Positions 52,194-61,172 of a stretch of DNA of 64,000 bases are shown piece after piece. A model generated the notes under the pieces. The model made no database searches and was not told the DNA's origin. It saw only the letters and a program-made list of their open reading frames with translations. A program made the translations under genes and the position numbers. This DNA comes from Citrifermentans bremense (GTDB taxonomy: Bacteria; Desulfobacterota; Desulfuromonadia; Geobacterales; Geobacteraceae). The stretch's first letter is position 1, and the number at the start of each line of letters is the position of its first letter. The stretch covers positions 2,706,001-2,770,000 of the forward strand of contig NZ_AP023213.1 of the NCBI RefSeq assembly GCF_014218275.1, in the 5' to 3' direction.

Positions 52194-53350
52194 GTTCCAC
52201 CTGTTCCTGCCTGAGCATCGGGGTCGGCCTCGGCTCCGCGGTAGAGCCGCAGATAATCCTGGACCATCTTTTCGAAGGAGAAGTGGTTGCCGACCCAGTT
52301 GCGGGCGGCATCCCCCATGCGCTGGGCCCGCTCCGGGAACGCCATGAGTTCCAGGATCTTCTCGCCCAGTTCGATGTAGTCGTCGTCGGCCACCAGTAGG
52401 CCGGTCTCCCCCTCAAGCACCACCTCCGGATTTCCTCCCACCCGGGTGGCGATGGGCGCCACCCCGTGAGACATCGCCTCCAAAAGGGTGACGGAGATCC
52501 CTTCCGAAAAGGAGGTGAGCAGGAACAGCTCGAAAAGCGGATAGATCTCGGGGAGATCGTCACGCAAACCGAGGAAACGCACGTTTTTCTCGATCCCGAG
52601 TTCCTGCGCATACTGCTTCAGCGCATTTTCCCGCGACCCCCTCCCCGCGATCAGGAGCGAGGTTTCGGGCATCTTTTCCAGCACGCGCTTGAAACCGCGC
52701 AGCATCATGGGGAGGTTCTTGATCCGCTCCAGCCGCGCCGCGGTACCGATGATCCGGTGCGAGGGGGGGATGCCGAGGGAGCGCCTTTTTTCCTCCGGGT
52801 CGAAGGCTGAGCCGGGTCTGGCGAAGAGGACGCCGTTGTGCACCACAGCGATACGCTCCTCGGCGAAATTGTCGATCGCCACCATCGCCTCCTTGGTGCC
52901 GTCGGAGATGGAGACGATCTGGTCGATCCCCCGCGACAAAAGCGGGTTGCAAAGGCGCCGCTTCCAGTTGGGGAGGTCCGGGTAGAGCCTGCCGTGCTCG
53001 GTGTAGATGACCCGCTTGCGGCCGGCAGCAAGCGCCGCGGGGACGCTGTAGAACATAGGGGTGTACTGGTGGGCGTGCACCACGTCCACCATCTCCTGGC
53101 GGATGATGTGGGCGAGCCAGGGGACGAGGGACCACTGGAGCCCGCCAGGCTTGGTAGCTGGTGAGTAGACGCGGAACCCCTCCTGTTGCAGCAGGGCTCC
53201 CAGCTTGCCGGGATGGTAGAGGCAGCAGACCACCGGGGGGGCGGGGCAAAAAGCGGCGTCACGCACCAGGTCGTAGACCAGCCTCTCGGCCCCGCCGCCT
53301 GCATCGAGCGAGAGGATGACGTGCATTACCTTGGGAATGAGCAGATCCAT
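52181..53350 (-). CDS. GT4 sugar transferase of the exosortase/EpsH-associated type
   Basis: 389 residues. VMHVILSLDAGGGAERLVYD start, HAHQYTPMFYSV, YTEHGRLYPDLPNWKRRLCN, and GT-B signatures IIGTAARLERIKNL, LLTSFSEGISVTLLEAMSHG, NPEVVLEGETGLLV. The start pattern agrees with the EpsH1-associated sugar transferase subgroup. SD TAGGAG 8 bases before the ATG. Confidence 0.88.
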   Translation of the reverse strand: MDLLIPKVMHVILSLDAGGGAERLVYDLVRDAAFCPAPPVVCCLYHPGKLGALLQQEGFRVYSPATKPGGLQWSLVPWLAHIIRQEMVDVVHAHQYTPMFYSVPAALAAGRKRVIYTEHGRLYPDLPNWKRRLCNPLLSRGIDQIVSISDGTKEAMVAIDNFAEERIAVVHNGVLFARPGSAFDPEEKRRSLGIPPSHRIIGTAARLERIKNLPMMLRGFKRVLEKMPETSLLIAGRGSRENALKQYAQELGIEKNVRFLGLRDDLPEIYPLFELFLLTSFSEGISVTLLEAMSHGVAPIATRVGGNPEVVLEGETGLLVADDDYIELGEKILELMAFPERAQRMGDAARNWVGNHFSFEKMVQDYLRLYRGAEADPDAQAGTGGTCVR

Positions 53351-53363
53351 CTGCGGCTATCTC

Positions 53364-54497
53364 CTAAATGGCACGGTACAGCCCCGTCCGCTCCATGGCG
53401 CGTTTGGCGTAGTAGCCGAGCGTCTCGGTGAGGGAGGTGTAGTAGGCCCTGGTGTTGCAGTTGCGGCAGATCGCCAGGCGCCCTTCGCGCTGGGCGGCCA
53501 GGAATTCACGGTGGCGCCGGTTGCCCCAGATGGCGTCCAGGCTCTCGCAGGTCAGGTTCCCCAGGACGTAGCTGCGGAAAAAGGGGCAGGGAACCACGTC
53601 GCCGTTGGGGTTGATAGTGAGCACGGTGCTCGCGACCCGGCAATGGCAAAGGGGGTATTCACCGTAGAGGAAGGTGCGGTCGGTGGTGCTGTAGTAGGTG
53701 CGCCAGTTCACGTAGAAGGGGTAGCTGCGGCTTCTGACCTCACGGATCATCTCCCGCATCTCGGCCAGATCCTCGGGCGACATGAGGTGGGAATTGCCGT
53801 CGGAGGAGGCGAAGTAAGGCTCGGGGAGCTTGCCGTCGAGCCTGGAGGCGGCGACGTTGGCAGACGAGAATTCCCCCAAAGGCCGCGGGTAGACCGCCTG
53901 AACCGGAAAGCCCCGCAGGAATTCCAGGAGCTTCGGGAAGTTCCTGAAATTGAGGCTGGAGAGGGTGGTGCAGATCACGATGTAGGGGCGCTCCGCGCAG
54001 CCGCGCACGTCCGAGAAATGCTGGAGCGCCTGCGCCACCTTGGAAAAGCCCCCCGGCACCCCGCGCACCCGGTCGTGCATCTCGTCGACGTCGTCGATGG
54101 AGAGGTAGACCGTCCCCAACCCCGCTCCCACCAGCCGCTCCACGGCCTCGCGGTCGCAGAGGTTCGCGTTGGTCGGGAAATAGGTGGCGATCCCGCTTTC
54201 GGTCAGGCGCCCGGTGAGGTCGAAGATGACCTCCTTTCGAAGTAGCGCGTCGCCGCCGAAGATCTCGAAGGAGCGGATGCCGTAGTCAGCCAGCCCCGGC
54301 ACCAGCTCCAACCACTGCTCGCGGCTAAGTTCCGCCACGCCGCTTCCCTCGCGCTGCCAGATCGTGCAGGTCCTGCAGCAGCTGGTGCAGCGATAGGTGA
54401 GAAAGGCGATGCAGTCAAGCGCCTGCACGCGCTTGTGGTGGCGCTCCCGCAAAAGTTCCGCGGCAAGCTCGCGATAGGCCCCGATGAGAAGCTTCAT
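53364..54497 (-). CDS. Radical SAM/SPASM protein
   Basis: 377 residues. The [4Fe-4S]-SAM motif is CTSCCRTC (C-x3-C-x2-C) near residue 34. A SPASM-type C-terminal cluster is suggested by VVPCPFFRSY, LAICRNC and LTINPNGDVV. Barrel landmark GVRGVPGGFSKVAQAL. SPASM enzymes modify peptides, proteins or sugars; with no precursor peptide seen nearby, a glycan or protein target is possible. Start overlaps the DUF362 gene (ATGA). Confidence 0.85.
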   Translation of the reverse strand: MKLLIGAYRELAAELLRERHHKRVQALDCIAFLTYRCTSCCRTCTIWQREGSGVAELSREQWLELVPGLADYGIRSFEIFGGDALLRKEVIFDLTGRLTESGIATYFPTNANLCDREAVERLVGAGLGTVYLSIDDVDEMHDRVRGVPGGFSKVAQALQHFSDVRGCAERPYIVICTTLSSLNFRNFPKLLEFLRGFPVQAVYPRPLGEFSSANVAASRLDGKLPEPYFASSDGNSHLMSPEDLAEMREMIREVRSRSYPFYVNWRTYYSTTDRTFLYGEYPLCHCRVASTVLTINPNGDVVPCPFFRSYVLGNLTCESLDAIWGNRRHREFLAAQREGRLAICRNCNTRAYYTSLTETLGYYAKRAMERTGLYRAI

Positions 54498-55564
54498 CGT
54501 CCCCTCCCCCCGTTTCCCTTGCCTGTTTCAAGCTGGACCAGTTCGATCTGCGACGGGTCGGCAACCCCGAGCCCAAGGGCCGCCGCCTTGGCTATGTACT
54601 CGGGCCTGGGCGCAACCGGAGGGAGAGCGTGCTCCTTTCTGAGAGCATCGATCATGCGCCAGCCGGTGGCGTCGATCGCCACGGTGTCGCAAGAAACGAG
54701 GACCTTGTTCACCCGCACCACATTGCTTTGGTTGCGGCCGTTCACCCACTTGTACTCACCGAAGATGGCGTCCATCAAGATGAGCCTCGTCTTGTTCTTT
54801 ATCTCCGGCTGCGAGTTGATGAGCGGTATGTGATCCATGATGTCCTTGTGGTGCTCCCCCGGGTTGCCGATGGAGCCGTAATGGTTCTTCATGCTGAGGG
54901 TCACCCCGCAGTAGCCGTCCAAGGCCTTCAGCACCGGGACGTTGATCAGGTAGTCGCAGTCCCAGCGCCCGGGGGCACCGTGCAGGGCGTTGGCGACGAG
55001 GTTCGCGACGCTATACTCGTGTCCGCCGGTGAGCAGGTTCGCCATCCTATGGTACAAGATCCTGGAATAGCCACCGAAATCAGCCACCTTCCCCACCTTG
55101 ACCCCGGCTCCCAGGTTGCGCCTGAAGCCCGCCAGTTGAAAGGCGTTGTCGGTCATGTCGTAGACGAGGATGTTGTCCGCGGGAACACCGGCGAGCATCA
55201 GCCCCTCCAGGACCGGCTGCACCACCTTCGCCTTAGTGAAGATCCCCTTTATCTGGCAGTTCACCTTGACCGCGACCCGCTTGGAGGGGTCGGGGATCAC
55301 CTTTTTCCAGGCGCTTTTAAGATCGGCGGCGCCGGTGAAGGCAATGACCCCCTGGTTCACCATCCGTCTGACCGTTTCCTGGTCCAGGTCCGCGTTGTCG
55401 AGACCCGGACCGGGAGAGGCCCCGGCATCGTGCACCACCACCACTCTGCTCCTCTTGCCGGCGGGGACGGCCTGGGCGGCCTCCCCCCTGCCACCTGCCG
55501 CAAGAACGAGCATGGCTGTCAACATCTTCAGAAATGCGCGACGCCCCATGGAGATCCAGAACAT
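54494..55564 (-). CDS. DUF362 domain protein with Tat-like leader
   Basis: 356 residues. N-terminus MGRRAFLKMLTAMLVLAAG resembles a twin-arginine leader or anchor. The DUF362 core shows RVAVKVNCQIKGIFTKAKVV, CDYLINVPVLKALDGYCG and LSMKNHYGSIGNPGEHHKD. No ferredoxin cysteine pairs are evident. The function of the family is unknown. GGGGAGG precedes the ATG. It is coupled translationally to the radical SAM gene. Confidence 0.8.
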   Translation of the reverse strand: MFWISMGRRAFLKMLTAMLVLAAGGRGEAAQAVPAGKRSRVVVVHDAGASPGPGLDNADLDQETVRRMVNQGVIAFTGAADLKSAWKKVIPDPSKRVAVKVNCQIKGIFTKAKVVQPVLEGLMLAGVPADNILVYDMTDNAFQLAGFRRNLGAGVKVGKVADFGGYSRILYHRMANLLTGGHEYSVANLVANALHGAPGRWDCDYLINVPVLKALDGYCGVTLSMKNHYGSIGNPGEHHKDIMDHIPLINSQPEIKNKTRLILMDAIFGEYKWVNGRNQSNVVRVNKVLVSCDTVAIDATGWRMIDALRKEHALPPVAPRPEYIAKAAALGLGVADPSQIELVQLETGKGNGGRGR

Positions 55565-55565
55565 G

Positions 55566-56444
55566 CTACCTCCCCTGCGGAGGGAACACCCCCCGCATCA
55601 ATGGGAGCACCGCCTGGTCCCGCCGGTCGCGGTCGGCGAGGTACTCCCGCATTACCCCTTCCTCGGTCGCCTGCCATGCCCTTGCCAGCACTTCCGGGGT
55701 CACCATGGAGGAGAGGTAGAGCCGGCCTCGCTCTTCCAGTGGATAGCGCTTAACCTCCCCGGCGGCGACCCCTGCCACGGCGCTCGCCATCATCTCGACC
55801 CCCAGGCGGACCACCTTGACGTAAAGCGATTCGGGGTCGTCGTCCGCCCCGAGTTCCGGGCGCCCCTGGTGCACGATGTCGCCGTCGTCGATATCCGGGG
55901 TGACGAAGTGCACCGTCGCCCCGACGTACTCCGGCTCGTGGTTCACCACGGCCCAAAGCGTGGTCCAGACCCCCCGGTAGCGCTGGGCCAGCCCGCCATG
56001 CAGGTTGAGGGTTCCCAGGCGCGGCACCGAGAGGATCTCCTTCTTCAGGATGGAGCAGCCGCAAAGGACCAGGAGGTCGGGCTCCAACCGCCGCACCCGC
56101 TCCACGGTCTCCGGGCGGTTCAGCACCCCTTTCCCCGAGAGCTCGACCAGCTGGCACCCGGGGGGAAGTTGCAGTTGGTACCCCTCCTCGCCGAACCCCT
56201 CCCGGTCGATGAGGGCGGTCCTGCGGACATGCTCCGCGATGATCCGCTGGCCGCGCAGGTGCTCCGGGAGTTTCCAGGGGCTTAACAGCCGGCGCACCGT
56301 TCTGCGCAGGCGGGGGCCAAGCGGTGCAGCCGCCTGGTCCTCCACCACGACAGCCACGGCACTAAAGCGCCGGGCCAGTTGGTTGGCAAAGAAGAGGTCG
56401 GAGGGATCCGTCGAAACCACCAGTACCACCCGCAGATCTTTCAT
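55566..56444 (-). CDS. Formyltransferase-fold protein
   Basis: 292 residues from ATG 56444, overlapping the GNAT gene stop (GATGA). Start MKDLRVVLVVSTDPSD. Formyltransferase triad in order: NLHGGLAQRYRGVWTTLWAV (Asn, His) and VHFVTPDIDDGDIVHQG (Asp). Members use N10-formyl-THF to formylate amino sugars (for example Qui4N or Fuc4N) or Met-tRNA. Genomic context favours an N-formyl sugar in the glycan. Confidence 0.8.
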   Translation of the reverse strand: MKDLRVVLVVSTDPSDLFFANQLARRFSAVAVVVEDQAAAPLGPRLRRTVRRLLSPWKLPEHLRGQRIIAEHVRRTALIDREGFGEEGYQLQLPPGCQLVELSGKGVLNRPETVERVRRLEPDLLVLCGCSILKKEILSVPRLGTLNLHGGLAQRYRGVWTTLWAVVNHEPEYVGATVHFVTPDIDDGDIVHQGRPELGADDDPESLYVKVVRLGVEMMASAVAGVAAGEVKRYPLEERGRLYLSSMVTPEVLARAWQATEEGVMREYLADRDRRDQAVLPLMRGVFPPQGR

Positions 56445-57571
56445 CCCTTTCTCCTTAACAGGTCGCGCACCTGGCGCAGAAGCGGTATCAGCGACGTGGC
56501 GTAAAAAGAGCAAACCCTTGAATACGGCTCGGAGTTGAACAGCTGCAACTGGACCAGTTCCCGGGCCTGATCGCTCCAGCGCTTCTTGTAGGGGTCGATG
56601 CTCCCCCCGAAATCGAAGCGGGCGACCCCCTGCGGATCATCGTAGATCTCCCTGAGCAGCTCCATCTCCAGGAAGGCGCCGGGAGAAAGGCCGGCAAATT
56701 CCTCGTCGAAGGAGGCTCTCAGTGCGTGCTCTTTGCCGAAGCCGCACAGATGGAACTCGAAGGCTGCCGGGCGGCCGTCCAGAAAAAGGAGCCAGACGCG
56801 CAGCCCCCCCTCGCGGGCCGCCTCCCGGGCCAGGTCCTCGAAGAAGGCACGGTTCGCCGGCGTCGCCAGGGAGTCCCCCTGCGCATGGGTCCAGCTGCGG
56901 GAGGCGACCTGACAGATGGCCTCCCGGTGCTCGAGGAACTCCTTCCAGCTCGCCACCCGCACCACTTCTAGGCGAGCGGTGCGCTCAAGGCTGTTTTTCA
57001 CGTTGCGCAGGGTCTTGCGCACTCTTTGGCTGCGCCCGGCATGGAACGCCTGCCACCCCCCCGAGATCTCCAGGTAGGGGGAGGCATAGACGCTGCGCAG
57101 GTGGTGCTTCAGCCCGCCATTTACCAGCAGCTTCAGGGCTGCGGCCAGGTTCGGCGAGTCTCCAGGCATCCGGTATAGGTGGACCAGGTCCCACTCCCGC
57201 CGGTTCCGGTCCAGGTATCTGAAAAGCTCCGCCAGGCACTCCCCGCGCTCGGCCTCTCCGACCAGCAGGTCGTTGTGAAGCGTGTTTCCGTTTTCCGGAA
57301 AGCAGAGGCAGCGTACCGGAAGGCCGTAAAGGGAAAAGCGCCGCCGCATCAGCGGCGCGATGGCGAGCGTCCGTCCCTCGCGGCGCAGCACCAAAAGGTG
57401 CAACTCGGCGTCGCCTGCGTAATGCCGCCACCAGCAGTCGAGCCAATAGTGGCTCAGAAACACGGAGGCCCCTTCGCCTGACCGCGCCAGGAGCAGGTCC
57501 CACTCGGGTTTCAACTCCAGAAACCGGCCGTGGTTGGAGACGACCTCTATGTCAATCGCAGATGCAGCCAA
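56441..57571 (-). CDS. CelD/BcsL-type GNAT acyltransferase
   Basis: 376 residues from a TTG start (GGAGGAAG upstream). Two GNAT-like halves: VFLSHYWLDCWWRHYAGDAE and RVWLLFLDGRPAAFEFHLCG, FDFGGSIDPYKKRWSDQ. The latter two patterns are the CelD/FemAB-like signature seen in cellulose and exosortase clusters. Probably N- or O-acylates a sugar precursor. Confidence 0.8.
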   Translation of the reverse strand: MAASAIDIEVVSNHGRFLELKPEWDLLLARSGEGASVFLSHYWLDCWWRHYAGDAELHLLVLRREGRTLAIAPLMRRRFSLYGLPVRCLCFPENGNTLHNDLLVGEAERGECLAELFRYLDRNRREWDLVHLYRMPGDSPNLAAALKLLVNGGLKHHLRSVYASPYLEISGGWQAFHAGRSQRVRKTLRNVKNSLERTARLEVVRVASWKEFLEHREAICQVASRSWTHAQGDSLATPANRAFFEDLAREAAREGGLRVWLLFLDGRPAAFEFHLCGFGKEHALRASFDEEFAGLSPGAFLEMELLREIYDDPQGVARFDFGGSIDPYKKRWSDQARELVQLQLFNSEPYSRVCSFYATSLIPLLRQVRDLLRRKG

Positions 57572-57593
57572 CTCGCTTCCTCCGCGCGGAGTT

Positions 57594-58649
57594 TCACTCC
57601 TGTATGCCCCTCAAACGCCATTTCCTGAACGGGCAGAACACCCCAGCCGTGTTGAGCCTGAAATAGTCGGGATGGGAACTCCCGTCGTTTCCGGCAGGGA
57701 TCCTCGAGATCGCCATCCGGTTTCCCGCGTGGAGGTCGAAAAGCTCCTCGCAGGTGCTGAAGGCACAGAGGTAGCCGCGGCAGTGGAGGTATTCCAGGTG
57801 GCTTGGGTAAAAGTCGACCCCGGGGCGTCCGTTGGGGAAGCAGAAACTCTCCGCCTCCACCCCCAGTTGCTCGGCGAACTTCATCCGGGGGGCTAGAACC
57901 TCCTCCTCCAGCTCGTGCTCCTTCAGCTCCGAAAGGATGCGGTGCGTCGCCGTATGCACCCCGAAGCCTATCAACCCCGAGCGCGCCATCTCACGCACCT
58001 GGTCCCAGTCGAGCAGGCCGAAATCGTCCAGATGCCGCTCGCGTTCCAGGGGGATTCTGCTGCGCAGATACTTCAGTAGCCTTTGGCGCTTTTCACGGCC
58101 GCAGCGCTTGGCGTACTCGACACAGGCGACGTACGCCTGCCAGACGTCTCCCCCAAGGTAATGCCCCTGAGCCCCAGGGCCTGGCAGTTCCAGCTCTGCG
58201 CCAAGCGCCGCCCCCTCGCGGATCAACAGGTAGAGCTCGTCGAACCAGAACATCTCGCTCTCCCCGATCATGTCGATGGTGAGGAAGATGGCGGCGGGGA
58301 TCCCCATCTCCTTGAGCACCGGATAGGCGACGGAGTAGTTGTTTTTCAACCCGTCGTCAAAGGTGATCAGTGCGGAGCGCTCCGGCAGGGGCTCCCCCTG
58401 GTCCAGCGCCCGGACAACCTGCTGCAGGGTGACGAACCGGTAGTGCTTGCTTAAAAACTCGAGCTGGCTACGGAACACCGGCAGTGGTAGCTGGGTCCAG
58501 ACCGGGGGCTGGTAGCTCTGCCGGGTGACGCCGTGGTACATGACCACCAGGAGCCGGTCCCGGTTCAGGTGACGAAAAAGCACGTCGGCACAGGAAACGA
58601 CGAGCGCCTTGGTCAGAGCTTTTTTAACCATTTCCCGGACAGCTTCCAT
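57594..58649 (-). CDS. Polysaccharide deacetylase family protein
   Basis: 351 residues. NodB-type motifs: VVMYHGV, ALITFDDGLKNNYSVAYPVL (TFDDG metal Asp pair), and GVHTATHRILSEL (H-x3-H). FCFPNGRPGVDFY late. Removes N- or O-acetyl groups from the polysaccharide or its precursor. No clear signal peptide, so it may act on the cytoplasmic side. Confidence 0.85.
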   Translation of the reverse strand: MEAVREMVKKALTKALVVSCADVLFRHLNRDRLLVVMYHGVTRQSYQPPVWTQLPLPVFRSQLEFLSKHYRFVTLQQVVRALDQGEPLPERSALITFDDGLKNNYSVAYPVLKEMGIPAAIFLTIDMIGESEMFWFDELYLLIREGAALGAELELPGPGAQGHYLGGDVWQAYVACVEYAKRCGREKRQRLLKYLRSRIPLERERHLDDFGLLDWDQVREMARSGLIGFGVHTATHRILSELKEHELEEEVLAPRMKFAEQLGVEAESFCFPNGRPGVDFYPSHLEYLHCRGYLCAFSTCEELFDLHAGNRMAISRIPAGNDGSSHPDYFRLNTAGVFCPFRKWRLRGIQE

Positions 58650-58666
58650 GTCTCACCCCGAGCCGG

Positions 58667-61171
58667 CTAAAGCCGTGACTTCAGCCAGGCCAGCTCCCTT
58701 TCAAGCGTGGTTTCCCGAAGCGCATCCCCCAGTTCCCGGGCAATCCTGGCCGCGACGGCCGCCCCCGACACCTTGGGGGTCCCCGCGCCGGCGGGGGGGA
58801 CGGGTTCTTCATCCAAACCCTGCAGGTCAGGCCCATCTTTCAGCGCGGCGGCGATCCAGCCGTTTTGCAGCATGAGCGCCACCGGCCGCGTGCAGCTGCT
58901 GGTGGGGAAGCGCTCCAGGTCGATAAGGGCCTCATCCAGCAGGCGCCGCGCCTTCTCCAGGAACGCCAGGCCCCTCTGCCTCCCCGCATAGCGGGCGGCA
59001 TGGTACAAGACGACGCATTTTCTGAGTTCCTGCGCGGCCCAGGTCTCGTTCGGGTACTCCAGAAGCTCGGTCCGCCGCAGGTAGGGGAACTCGTTTTGTT
59101 CCATCCACTCCGTGTAGGCCAATAGCCCCGCCCGGGCCAAGGCGAAAGCTTCGTCCCGCTCGTTAAGCTCGCTCTTTTTGTCCAGAAACTTCGCCACCGC
59201 CCCCAGGAGCACCGTGTAGGACCAAGCCAGTTCCGGGTTTCCCAGCCCGCGCGCATCGATGTCGTCCATCGGGTGCAGCGAGCCCCTGATCAGCTTCTCG
59301 GCCCGGGCGAGGTAGACCCGGTCCCCGGAGAGCTCGAAGGCGTCAAGACATGCGGTGAGCGCGTTTCCGGTCCCCCTGGTGAAGGGATAGCGCGGGAAGA
59401 GGCTCCCCTTGCCGTAGCGCAAAAGCGACAGGTAGCGAAGCGACCTCTTCGCCGTCGCTAGCAGCAGCCTGGGACCGGCTAGCGCGCCGTAGCACCAGTC
59501 GGCAAGGGTCAGCACGGCATCCCGGAAATCGGCCTCCCCGGTCAGGTAATAGTGCAGCATGAGCCCGGTGGTGTAGCAGTGCTCGGCGGCAGGCCCCCCT
59601 CCCCAGTAGCGGGGGTCCTTCACCCCCAGGTGCAGCTTCGAGTAGGTGCGGTGGGTCGCGTTTCCGGCGCTGATGTAGTGGTCCGTGTGCCAGAAGAGCC
59701 CGCCGTTGTACTCCTCCCGGTCCTCGCCGGTATGGTAGATGTCGATGTCGAGCACGTGGCGGGCCAGGTCCGAGGCGAGCTCCCCCCAGCGCGGGTCGCC
59801 CGTGGCGAGGAACTTGCGGTACAGCCCGGCGCAGACGTCGTACTGGTTGTTGTAATGGGAGACGAAGGGATCCGTCCCCTGGTGGTAGACCGCCTCGTGG
59901 TCCGCGTAGATGTCCCCGAAGTCGCGCCAGCCGTATTCGTCGATCGCCTCGCGCCGCTCGAAGAGCGCCTGTGGCCCGGGGAGGAACCGGTCCACCAAAT
60001 CGCCGGCGGCAGGCGGGAGATCCTTGAGGAAACCTGAGGCCTGCACCGTCTCCGGGGCGGGATAAAGCGCAAGCGGCAAGGCTAGCGGCGCCAAGTCCTC
60101 CGGGGTGCAGCAGAAGTCCAGCCAGAAGGAACTGGTGCTCCGCTCCCCTCCCTGCAACTCGTGCGGCTGACTGCACTCGGGGAAGAGCGAGAGGCAAAGC
60201 CCCGCGGTCCCGGCCGCGACTGACTTGGGGAATTCCTGCCAGAAGCGGGGTAAGAGCGCCCCGATCCCCTCCGAACCGATGCCGCACCAGACAAGCGGCG
60301 TCGCCCTTTTCCCCTCCAGCAACAGCTCGTCCCCCTCCAGCAGCCGGTACCCCCCCTGGACCGTGCTTCCCCCGCTGGAAAGCTGGGAAAGCGACAGCGA
60401 AGCGCCGCTTTTCGGCAGGACCCGTCTCCCCCCCTGCTCCGGCATCACCAGGCGCTCACCGGGGCGCTCAAGGGGAAGCTCGAAGGAGAGTCCGCGGAAA
60501 AGGAAGGAGCCGGCGTCACCTAGATCCCACAGCCCGCCGTCGTGGCGTGCCCTTTGCGGGTTGTGCAGGGTGAGTTCCAGGCGGCAGAGGCTTTTGCCGG
60601 CGAAGAAGTGGAGCCGGCAGCAAAAGCGCGCCGCGGCGGCGAAGGAGCCGTCCAGCCGCAGCGTCGCCCGCAGCGCCCCGAAGCTCTCCAGGGTGATCTG
60701 CTCGATGGTTCCCGGCAGATCCTCGCCGGCGCGGCCAACCAGGCGGCAACGCCCGGCGCCGGAAGCGGCTACCTCCTCCCGCTGCACCTGGAGGAAGGGG
60801 CGGAGCGTCCTCGCATCGATCCGAAAGCGGGACGTTCCGGTATCGACCTGCCAGCTCTCCTCTCCGGGCGTCACGCACAACCGGGATGCCGAACCGGGAG
60901 CCGGAGGCTCCCCTGGCGCCAGACGGTAACGGAGCTCCGCCTGCGCCGAGATGCTGGCTGCGAAGTCGCAGAGAAGCCATTGCACGGTGCCGTCTTTCCA
61001 GCGGCTCAACACCTGCATCTGTGACGGGACCGGCTCATCTGCCGCGTCCTTCAGGCACATGGCACCCGGATCGGCCAGCTCCCCCTTGGCAAAGGGGACC
61101 GAGACCCGCACCGGCTCGGCCGTCCTCGCCACTCCGGCTCTCTCCCTGACTACGATCTCCTTAACCTGCAT
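58667..61171 (-). CDS. YetA/PcRGLX-like RIFT-barrel plus alpha-toroid protein
   Basis: 834 residues from ATG 61171, one base after the upstream stop (GGGGGAG before). The N-terminal ~400 residues are beta-rich with VRVSVPFAKGELADP and PSQMQVLSRWKDGTVQWLL, typical of the RIFT-barrel domain of YetA/exo-rhamnogalacturonan-lyase-like proteins. The second half is an (alpha/alpha) barrel-like region (DPRWGELASDLARHVLDIDI, GLMLHYYLTGEADFRDAVL). No signal peptide is visible. A role in trimming or editing the glycan is inference. Confidence 0.65.
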   Translation of the reverse strand: MQVKEIVVRERAGVARTAEPVRVSVPFAKGELADPGAMCLKDAADEPVPSQMQVLSRWKDGTVQWLLCDFAASISAQAELRYRLAPGEPPAPGSASRLCVTPGEESWQVDTGTSRFRIDARTLRPFLQVQREEVAASGAGRCRLVGRAGEDLPGTIEQITLESFGALRATLRLDGSFAAAARFCCRLHFFAGKSLCRLELTLHNPQRARHDGGLWDLGDAGSFLFRGLSFELPLERPGERLVMPEQGGRRVLPKSGASLSLSQLSSGGSTVQGGYRLLEGDELLLEGKRATPLVWCGIGSEGIGALLPRFWQEFPKSVAAGTAGLCLSLFPECSQPHELQGGERSTSSFWLDFCCTPEDLAPLALPLALYPAPETVQASGFLKDLPPAAGDLVDRFLPGPQALFERREAIDEYGWRDFGDIYADHEAVYHQGTDPFVSHYNNQYDVCAGLYRKFLATGDPRWGELASDLARHVLDIDIYHTGEDREEYNGGLFWHTDHYISAGNATHRTYSKLHLGVKDPRYWGGGPAAEHCYTTGLMLHYYLTGEADFRDAVLTLADWCYGALAGPRLLLATAKRSLRYLSLLRYGKGSLFPRYPFTRGTGNALTACLDAFELSGDRVYLARAEKLIRGSLHPMDDIDARGLGNPELAWSYTVLLGAVAKFLDKKSELNERDEAFALARAGLLAYTEWMEQNEFPYLRRTELLEYPNETWAAQELRKCVVLYHAARYAGRQRGLAFLEKARRLLDEALIDLERFPTSSCTRPVALMLQNGWIAAALKDGPDLQGLDEEPVPPAGAGTPKVSGAAVAARIARELGDALRETTLERELAWLKSRL

Positions 61172-61172
61172 A

